The position numbers were made by a program, and so were the translations under genes. A DNA stretch of 7,699 bases from Streptococcaceae bacterium (lineage in GTDB: Bacteria > Bacillota > Bacilli > Lactobacillales > Streptococcaceae), in contig JAIRLR010000181.1 of the NCBI GenBank assembly GCA_031259195.1, positions 1 to 7,699 on the forward strand. The letters are read 5' to 3'. Positions within the stretch are counted from its first letter, which is position 1, and every line of letters begins with the position of its first letter. A model generated the notes under the pieces. That model ran no database searches. It saw nothing but the letters and a program-made list of their open reading frames with translations, and was not told the DNA's origin. Shown piece by piece: positions 1 to 4,546 of this stretch.

Positions 1-410
1 CTATCAAGACATTATCACTGAGCAGCGACAGGATTACGGTTGATGATTTGCATTATTTAGAGTGTGGAGGGCGAATTTCTAAAGCTGCGGCAATGATTGG
101 AACAATGTTGAATATTAAACCAATTATAGATGTTGATGCTTTTGGTAAACTACGTCAAGTTGGAAAGATACGAGGTCGAAAAAAAGTATTTGGTTGACCA
201 TACAGCAGAAGTTCTAGATATGGTCCATTCAGCAAAAAAATTTTATTTGTTATAGTGGGGATAGAGAAAGTGTTGAAGTGGTAAAAAAGATGATGATGGA
301 AGCTTCGGATATTCAGGAATTTGAGACCAATTCTTTGAGATCAACAATTGTAGCTCATACAAGAGATGGAACGATTGCAACTTTTTCTATTGCGAAAGAA
401 GTAAGAGTTA
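1..410 (+). pseudogene. DegV-family protein, 3' part, frameshifted pseudogene
   Basis: DegV-family proteins are cytosolic fatty-acid-binding proteins (FakB-like). The C-terminal half can be read only by changing frame. Frame 3 (about 36-184) gives [14 protein letters not shown], then [10 protein letters not shown] and GKIRGRKK, all typical of the family. Frame 1 (184-240) gives [18 protein letters not shown]. Frame 2 (from 248) gives CYSGDRESVEVVKK and later STIVAHTRDGTIATF. Both internal shifts fall at runs of seven A (179-185 and 234-240), and removing one A from each restores a continuous reading (AKNFICYSGDRE at the second). A further shift near 33-37 and a TGA at 19-21 affect the left end. 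Two positions usually glycine in the family (SLGS, HTGxG) are arginine here, which favours real decay over sequencing error. The 5' part lies outside the window. The open frame from GTG 278 to 481 is a remnant of this gene, not a separate gene. Confidence 0.85.
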
Positions 411-416
411 AAAAAA

Positions 417-432
417 TGTTTCATGCGAAACA
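417..432. other. degenerate parS-like palindrome (14/16)
   Basis: TGTTTCATGCGAAACA matches the ParB/Spo0J site consensus TGTTTCACGTGAAACA at 14 of 16 bases. The two differences are central, and the TGTTTC/GAAACA arms are intact. It sits just after the degV remnant and before the rpsF promoter. With flanking bases it also forms a 7-bp hairpin (416-422 with 427-433) that is not followed by a T run. It could be a decayed parS, a protein site of another kind, or chance. A better match lies at 1086-1101. Confidence 0.35.
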
Positions 433-467
433 TCAAAATAGGTCGTTTTGTGTAGTGCAATTGTCGA

Positions 468-497
468 TTGGACAAATATGATTCTTACAGGTATAAT
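468..497 (+). promoter_or_regulatory. sigma-A type promoter of the rpsF operon
   Basis: The -35 box TTGGAC (468-473) and the perfect -10 box TATAAT (492-497) are separated by 18 bases. Transcription would start near 504, giving a leader of about 78 bases before rpsF. The promoter overlaps the decayed tail of the degV region, so the ribosomal operon does not depend on transcription from upstream. Confidence 0.75.
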
Positions 498-519
498 TTC
501 ATTCTGTGAGTAGTTTTTA

Positions 520-571
520 GGAACTGGCTCTCCTTGTTAGAGGGCGCTCTAACCATAAGTCCAAAAGGAGG
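520..571 (+). promoter_or_regulatory. structured rpsF mRNA leader with anti-Shine-Dalgarno segment
   Basis: A perfect 7-bp hairpin is formed by GTTAGAG (536-542) and CTCTAAC (547-553) around a GGCG loop. The seven bases just before it, TCTCCTT (529-535), can pair with the rpsF ribosome binding site AAGGAGG (565-571), with one G-U pair. This would stack on the hairpin and hide the ribosome binding site. A competing stem, GCTCTC (527-532) with GAGGGC (540-545), excludes that fold. Leaders upstream of rpsF that bind the S6:S18 complex and repress translation are known in several bacterial phyla. I infer this role from position and structure but could not match the published consensus base by base. 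Confidence 0.5.
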
Positions 572-581
572 TTAAAAATCG

Positions 582-872
582 ATGGCAAATTATGAAATCA
601 ATTACATTATTCGCCCAAATATTGATGAAGAATCAAAAGCAGGTTTAATAGAACGTTTTGATACAGTTCTAAAAGAAAACGATGCGACAATTCTTGAATC
701 AAAGGATTGGGGTAAGCGTAGATTAGCTTATGAGATTGCTGATTTTCGTGAAGGAATTTATCATATTGTCAAATTCTCTGCTTCTTCAACAGCAAAAGCT
801 ATTAATGAGTTTGATCGTTTAACTAAGATTAGTGATGATATTATTCGTCATATTGTTGTTAGAACCTGTTAA
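582..872 (+). CDS. rpsF: 30S ribosomal protein S6, C-terminal tail altered by a MITE
   Basis: S6 binds the central domain of 16S rRNA together with S18 and forms part of the 30S platform. The 96-residue product has family-typical blocks: [14 protein letters not shown] at the N-terminus, [14 protein letters not shown] (about 39-52), [11 protein letters not shown] and [20 protein letters not shown]. The ATG is preceded by AAAAGGAGG (563-571) at good spacing. The last three residues, R94-T95-C96, and the stop codon (870-872) are supplied by the left end of a 162-bp inserted element. Removing that element and one copy of its TTA duplication restores a tail VVKLES followed by a stop (ending at 1040), giving 97 residues and a normal-looking S6 end. 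The S6 fold itself is complete, so the protein is expected to work. It is first in the rpsF-ssb-rpsR operon. Confidence 0.97.
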   Translation: MANYEINYIIRPNIDEESKAGLIERFDTVLKENDATILESKDWGKRRLAYEIADFREGIYHIVKFSASSTAKAINEFDRLTKISDDIIRHIVVRTC

Positions 873-1023
873 CGATCTCGCTATTGATGAAATTTTTGAT
901 TAATTTTTAGGCGATTTGCGGAAAAAAAACGCAGAGATAGTGGTACTATTTCGAGGATTTTTGACAAAAAAGTGTCAAAAATTAAACAAAATTGCGCAAT
1001 TCTGGAGACAAGTTAACAGGTTC
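862..1023 (+). mobile_element. MITE copy A (162 bp) inserted in the 3' end of rpsF
   Basis: The element is non-coding, with perfect 12-bp terminal inverted repeats GAACCTGTTAAC (862-873) and GTTAACAGGTTC (1012-1023). It is flanked by a TTA target duplication (859-861 and 1024-1026). It is about 90% identical to copy B (4283-4442); the right-hand third, from 958 to about 1008, is identical apart from the extreme end. Inside are a 9-bp hairpin TTTTTGACA/TGTCAAAAA (958-981) and the 10-bp palindrome ATTGCGCAAT (991-1000). It encodes no transposase and would need one supplied in trans. The 3-bp TWA duplication and GAGCCTGTT-like ends suggest an IS5-family source, which is an inference. Confidence 0.9.
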
Positions 1024-1085
1024 TTAAACTAGAAAGTTAATTTTTTAGATTTACTGAATTTAGAAAAGGAAGACCTCTGATTAAA

Positions 1086-1101
1086 TGTTTCACATGAAAC
1101 A
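1086..1101. other. parS-like ParB binding site (15/16)
   Basis: TGTTTCACATGAAACA matches the ParB/Spo0J consensus TGTTTCACGTGAAACA at all positions but one (A for G at position 9). The left half-site is perfect. It lies in the short gap between MITE A and the ssb ribosome binding site. With equal base frequencies a 16-base match this close is expected roughly once in ten thousand windows of this size. ParB spreads from parS sites clustered around oriC and loads SMC/condensin. The rpsF operon is usually origin-proximal in Firmicutes, which fits. Binding is not shown, and the site could be bypassed if this lineage lacks ParB. Confidence 0.65.
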
Positions 1102-1123
1102 AAAGGTGGAAGGAAATGGTTGA

Positions 1124-1621
1124 ATGATTAATAATGTAGTGTTGGTAGGGCGTTTAACACGTGATCCAGAGTTGCGTTATACGAATGGTAGCAATATTGC
1201 TAATGCAACGTTTACTTTGGCAGTAAATCGAACATTTACAAATCAACAAGGTCAACGTGAAGCGGACTTTATTAATATTGTTATTTGGCGAAAGTCTGCT
1301 GAAATTTTAGTGCAGTATGCTAAAAAGGGAACTCTTTTAGGCGTTACTGGACGTATTCAAACGCGTAATTATGAAAATCAACAAGGTCAACGTATTTACG
1401 TAACAGAAGTAGTTGCAGATAATTTTCAATTATTGGAATCTCGAAGAGCTTCTGAACAACGCAACATGGGAGGTCAGCTACTTGGCGAGCAGGACTCTCA
1501 AGTGAATTCTTTTCCATCTAAATTTGGGCAAGCAAATCAAAATTCATCATTTAATGAAGAAAGTGTGAATCCTTTTGGAGATGCGTCCATTGATATTTCA
1601 GATGATGATTTGCCGTTTTAA
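1124..1621 (+). CDS. ssb: single-stranded DNA-binding protein
   Basis: SSB coats single-stranded DNA during replication, recombination and repair, and recruits partner proteins through its acidic tail. The 165-residue product starts [20 protein letters not shown]. It has the OB-fold core to about residue 105, including the [13 protein letters not shown] block and [16 protein letters not shown] Gln/Asn/Ser-rich flexible linker follows (about 108-155), then the conserved tip DISDDDLPF (157-165). Length and both ends are normal for the essential housekeeping SSB. The ATG is preceded by AAGGTGGAAGGA (1103-1114), about ten bases away. Its position between rpsF and rpsR is the classic Firmicutes order. 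MITE A now separates it from rpsF, and MITE C follows 21 bases after its stop. A parS-like site lies just upstream. Confidence 0.98.
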   Translation: MINNVVLVGRLTRDPELRYTNGSNIANATFTLAVNRTFTNQQGQREADFINIVIWRKSAEILVQYAKKGTLLGVTGRIQTRNYENQQGQRIYVTEVVADNFQLLESRRASEQRNMGGQLLGEQDSQVNSFPSKFGQANQNSSFNEESVNPFGDASIDISDDDLPF

Positions 1622-1642
1622 ATTTTAAATAAAATATTTTAA

Positions 1643-1854
1643 GAGCCTGTTAACTTATCTTCAATTGCGAACTGCCTTAACGAGTGTCTTGCGAGGCTTG
1701 GCAGAGTTTAGGCAGGATGTACCTACTCGGTGTGACTTTTTTGGAATTTTTTTGCCTTTCTTTATGCCGAAGTTCTAACGATTTGTAATCAAGCTTTGCT
1801 TGATTACAAACTTGGTAAACGCAATCCATCAATAAAGAGAGTACTAACAGGTTC
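1643..1854 (-). mobile_element. MITE copy C (212 bp variant), between ssb and rpsR
   Basis: The terminal inverted repeats are GAGCCTGTTA (1643-1652) and TAACAGGTTC (1845-1854), with one mismatch over the outer ten bases. They are flanked by TAA duplications (1640-1642 and 1855-1857). The element is inverted relative to copies A and B. The reverse complement of its right end matches the first 30 bases of copy B at about 23 positions without gaps, including TATTGATGG. Its left end matches the reversed right end of copy A through CAATTGCG. The interior is different and longer, so it is a sub-family sharing ends. It carries a 13-bp hairpin at 1782-1810 and a weaker pair CTGCCTTAAC/GTTTAGGCAG (1672-1681, 1706-1715). 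No coding capacity is visible. It lies directly before the rpsR ribosome binding site. Confidence 0.85.
1782..1810. repeat. perfect 13-bp hairpin inside MITE C
   Basis: TTTGTAATCAAGC (1782-1794) and GCTTGATTACAAA (1798-1810) are perfect inverted arms around a TTT loop. It is not followed by a T run on either strand, so a standard intrinsic terminator is unlikely. Copies A and B do not have it. In RNA it would form a stable stem about 65 bases upstream of the rpsR start. Confidence 0.8.
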
Positions 1855-1874
1855 TAAGGGAGGAGGGGTTCAGC

Positions 1875-2111
1875 GTGGGTCAAAATTATCGTAGAGGAGG
1901 CCGTCGTCGTAAAGTCGATTATATCGCGGCTAATCATATTGATTATGTAGATTATAAAGATGTTGACTTGTTAAAACGTTTCATTTCTGAACGTGGAAAA
2001 ATTTTACCTCGTCGCGTGACAGGAACATCTGCAAAAAACCAACGTAAGGTGACAATAGCTATTAAACGTGCGCGTATCATGGCTTTGCTGCCTTTTGTTA
2101 TCAAAGGTTAA
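1875..2111 (+). CDS. rpsR: 30S ribosomal protein S18
   Basis: S18 pairs with S6 on the 30S platform near the mRNA exit. The 78-residue product shows the family signature clearly: [24 protein letters not shown] (about 6-29) and the block [43 protein letters not shown]. The start is GTG at 1875, supported by a strong AAGGGAGGAGGGG ribosome binding site (1856-1868) six bases upstream. An ATG is not available in the right place, and the N-terminus from this GTG has normal length. The right end of MITE C abuts this binding site, so the insertion spared it but inserted 212 bases plus duplication into the ssb-rpsR spacer. The C-terminus LPFVIKG is ordinary. Confidence 0.97.
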   Translation: MGQNYRRGGRRRKVDYIAANHIDYVDYKDVDLLKRFISERGKILPRRVTGTSAKNQRKVTIAIKRARIMALLPFVIKG

Positions 2112-2253
2112 TAAGTGACAAGAAAGGAGATTGGAGGGATTTCAGTCTTCTTTTTATTTGCTCTTAGAACCTAAATTAAGCAAATTAAAATTTTCGAAAA
2201 AGTTTCTTTTATATGCTATGCTGTCGATAATTAAAAGAGGTGTAAGACGATAC

Positions 2254-4236
2254 ATGAACAAACAGTTAAAAATTCAGCTAGGCTTAAGCATTTTATTTTT
2301 ATGTTTAGCTGAGATAGTTGGAACAATACTCTTTCCATTACGATGGGTTCGGATTATTTGGTTGATTTTGACAAATGGAATAGCTGCTTGTTTTTTTATT
2401 TGGCAACTGTTTGTTTTAGAAAAAAATCAAGATGAGCTTATTAAGTGGGTTAATGAAAATGCTGAAGATTCAGTTAAGCAAGTTCTTGATACGATGCCTG
2501 TAGGGATTGTAAAGTTTAATAAAAAAACTAAAGAAAAAATTTGGCTGAATCCATTTACTGAGTATATTGTCAGCAATAACAATGAAATAATTTCCGAGCG
2601 TGAAATTAAGCAGTTTATTGATCAAGACAAGGTAAATAATCATTTTTGGGTTATCGGTAACAAAAAGTATTATTTTTATCTTTATGAGCAGCAAAGTCTG
2701 ATTTATTTTTTTGATGTTACAAATGAACAGAATTTAAAAGATAAAATAGCAAAAAGTCAGCCGGTAGTGGGGATTATTTCTGTTGATAACTACGATGATA
2801 TAACGGAAAAAATGGAAGAAAAAGAGGTAGCTAATTTAAATAGTTATATCACTTCTGAAATTGCAGATTATTTGAAAAGTCAGCAGGCGTTTTCCAGGAA
2901 GCTTAACAATGAAAAGTATATTTTTGTGACTCAATACAGCCATTTAAAAGAAATGATTGAGAAAAAGTTTGATTTGTTGGATAAGTTGCGCAATGAGTCA
3001 AATGAAAAGGTCGGAAAAACAATTACTTTGTCAATGGGCGTTTCTTATGGGAAAGAAGATATTTACTCACTTGGCGTAACTGCAAATAACAATCTAGAAA
3101 TTGCCTTAGTTCGTGGTGGCGATCAGGTCGTTGTGAAAGAAAATATAGATGGAGCGACTCCTATATACTTTGGCGGAGTTTCTAACTCTACAGTCAAACG
3201 AACGATGGTGCGTACTAGAGCAATGGCGATGGCTTTCAAAGGAGTTGTTCAAGAGACAGAAGAGATTTATGTAATGGGACATCATTTTCCTGATATGGAT
3301 GCACTTGCGTCAAGCATAGGCGTTGCATATATTGCTCATTTATATAATGTGCCTGTTTATGTAATATTAGATAAAAAGCAGTTGATTCCAGATGTGGAGC
3401 GTTGTTTAGAAGAAATCGAACAAATGCCAGAGTTATCGAAGTTAATTATATCTCCACAAAAAGCTATATCTCAGCATAAAGAGAATAGTTTATTAGTAAT
3501 GGTGGATCATTCCAATCCTTTGTTAAGTATTAATACGGAGTTATATGAGGTTTTTAAAAAGATCGTTGTGATTGATCATCATCGTCGCGGTGCAGAATTT
3601 CCGGATAATCCTCTGCTTTCTTATATTGAAACAGCAGCTTCTTCTGTTTGTGAGTTGGTGACGGAGCTGATCCAGTATCAGTCGTCTGTACGTGGTGAGC
3701 GGCTTTCTCGTTTAGAGGCAACCTTATTGCTTGCAGGGATTATTGTTGATACGAGGTCATTTATGATTCATACAACGAGTCGAACATTTGATGTAGCAAG
3801 TTACTTGCGTACTTTAGGCGCTGATTCTGAAAAAGTTCAAGCGTTGTTTGCTAATGACTTATCCGTTTATTTAAAAATTAGTGGCATTGTTGAAAATTCA
3901 AAATTTGTAAGAGAGGATATTGTTGTAGCTGTTGGAGAAGAAGGCGAAGTGTATGATGGTGTAACTATTGCTAAAGCAGCGGATACATTACTTTCGATGA
4001 CGGGAATCAAAGCTTCTTTTGTGATTTCAAGAAGAGAAGATGAGATTATTTCTATCAGTGCCCGCTCTAAAGGAAAAATAAATGTTCAGTTGATTATGGA
4101 GAAAATGGGTGGCGGTGGACACTTTGATAATGCCGCAGCTCAGTTTATTGGCGTAACCTTGCAGGAAGTGGAAGGTAGATTATTTAAATTAATTGATGAG
4201 AATGTTGATAAAGTTTATAGCGTGAATGAACATTAA
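2254..4236 (+). CDS. gdpP: cyclic di-AMP phosphodiesterase GdpP
   Basis: GdpP is a membrane-anchored enzyme that hydrolyses the second messenger c-di-AMP, affecting potassium/osmotic balance and cell-wall stress. From ATG 2254 it has 660 residues, the usual family length. That start has AAGAGGTG (2235-2242) upstream; an open frame reaches back to TTG 2131 but adds atypical sequence before the first membrane segment. Two membrane helices lie at about 7-27 and 33-54. A PAS domain follows (about 65-140, TMPVGIVKFNKKT). The degenerate GGDEF domain has LNNEKY (217-222) in place of the cyclase signature. The DHH phosphodiesterase domain has GHHFPDMDA with H343, D347 and D349, then VDHSN (D418, H419) and DHHRRG (441-446). 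The DHHA1 end has GGGGHFDNAAA (619-629). All visible metal-site residues are present, so it should be active. It starts 142 bases after rpsR. The usual follower rplI is absent downstream. Confidence 0.96.
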   Translation: MNKQLKIQLGLSILFLCLAEIVGTILFPLRWVRIIWLILTNGIAACFFIWQLFVLEKNQDELIKWVNENAEDSVKQVLDTMPVGIVKFNKKTKEKIWLNPFTEYIVSNNNEIISEREIKQFIDQDKVNNHFWVIGNKKYYFYLYEQQSLIYFFDVTNEQNLKDKIAKSQPVVGIISVDNYDDITEKMEEKEVANLNSYITSEIADYLKSQQAFSRKLNNEKYIFVTQYSHLKEMIEKKFDLLDKLRNESNEKVGKTITLSMGVSYGKEDIYSLGVTANNNLEIALVRGGDQVVVKENIDGATPIYFGGVSNSTVKRTMVRTRAMAMAFKGVVQETEEIYVMGHHFPDMDALASSIGVAYIAHLYNVPVYVILDKKQLIPDVERCLEEIEQMPELSKLIISPQKAISQHKENSLLVMVDHSNPLLSINTELYEVFKKIVVIDHHRRGAEFPDNPLLSYIETAASSVCELVTELIQYQSSVRGERLSRLEATLLLAGIIVDTRSFMIHTTSRTFDVASYLRTLGADSEKVQALFANDLSVYLKISGIVENSKFVREDIVVAVGEEGEVYDGVTIAKAADTLLSMTGIKASFVISRREDEIISISARSKGKINVQLIMEKMGGGGHFDNAAAQFIGVTLQEVEGRLFKLIDENVDKVYSVNEH

Positions 4237-4256
4237 AAGTTGATTAATTTCGGAGC

Positions 4257-4461
4257 AAAAAGCAGTTTTTTCTTGTGAGTAAGAGCCTGTTAACGATCTC
4301 ACTATTGATGGAATTTTTGATTAATTTTTAGGCAATTTGCGTAAAAAAACGCAGGAATAGTGGTGCTATTTCGAGGCTTTTTGACAAAAAAGTGTCAAAA
4401 ATTAAACAAAATTGCGCAATTCTGGAGATCGTTAACAGATTCTAAGAAGAGACTGCTTTTT
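4257..4461 (+). terminator. gdpP terminator split by MITE B in its loop
   Basis: The left arm AAAAAGCAGT (4257-4266) and right arm ACTGCTTTTT (4452-4461) are perfect inverted repeats. With MITE B and one TAA copy removed, the inner bases also pair (TTTTTCTTG with TAAGAAGAG, including G-U pairs). The result is a stem of about 19 bp with loop TGAG and a T-rich 3' arm, which is a convincing intrinsic terminator, probably bidirectional. The element is inserted exactly at the loop. Its own inverted ends could hold the arms together in RNA, so residual termination is possible. The terminator shows that the gdpP unit ended here before the MITE arrived. Confidence 0.8.
4283..4442 (+). mobile_element. 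MITE copy B (160 bp) after gdpP
   Basis: The ends pair at 16 of 18 positions: GAGCCTGTTAACGATCTC (4283-4300) against the reverse complement of 4425-4442. TAA target duplications lie at 4280-4282 and 4443-4445. It is about 90% identical to copy A, in the same orientation, differing by roughly a dozen substitutions and two single-base gaps. It has the same hairpin TTTTTGACA/TGTCAAAAA (4378-4401) and ATTGCGCAAT palindrome. A small TGCGT/ACGCA stem is slightly better here than in copy A. It is non-coding. Confidence 0.9.
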
Positions 4462-4464
4462 AAA

Positions 4465-4498
4465 TTTACAAATTGTTATATTAACGATATAGTTAATA
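4465..4498 (+). promoter_or_regulatory. lanM promoter with palindromic candidate operator on the -10
   Basis: TTTACA (4465-4470) and TATAGT (4488-4493) form -35 and -10 boxes with an ideal 17-base spacer. A perfect 7-bp inverted repeat, TATTAAC (4479-4485) and GTTAATA (4492-4498), brackets the -10 region with a 6-base centre GATATA. A dimeric repressor bound here would block RNA polymerase, so the lanthipeptide unit is probably regulated. No regulator gene is visible in the window. Confidence 0.6.
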
Positions 4499-4546
4499 AA
4501 AATAATTATCAGATTTGTGGTTGATTAACTTAAAAATTAACGATTG

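Noticed and set aside
278..481. Open frame from GTG giving a 67-residue protein
   Set aside because: Its N-terminal two thirds is DegV-family sequence continuing from the frames upstream, so it is a fragment of the pseudogene; the tail after about 410 is read-through noise.
958..981. TTTTTGACA/TGTCAAAAA hairpin of the MITEs as a terminator
   Set aside because: The stem is mostly A-T, with the T run on the 5' arm and the A run on the 3' arm, opposite to an intrinsic terminator on either strand.
958..989. Outward promoter in MITE A or B from the perfect TTGACA
   Set aside because: At 16-18 bases downstream the best -10 candidates (TTAAAC, TAAACA) match TATAAT at only three positions, so I do not call a promoter.
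2131..2253. Upstream extension of gdpP from TTG 2131
   Set aside because: It would add 41 residues before the first membrane helix, beyond the family length. The TTG lies almost on top of the AAGGAG motif, while ATG 2254 has its own AAGAGGTG and gives the usual 660 residues.
2470..2694. Minus-strand open frame of 74 residues
   Set aside because: It lies entirely within gdpP, is low-complexity Ile/Leu/Lys-rich from AT-rich DNA, and has no homology that I recognise.
4283..4546. MITE B as the vehicle that brought the lanthipeptide genes
   Set aside because: Both terminator halves flank the element and rejoin precisely with one TAA. The sequence leading to lanM was therefore already next to the gdpP terminator when the MITE inserted.
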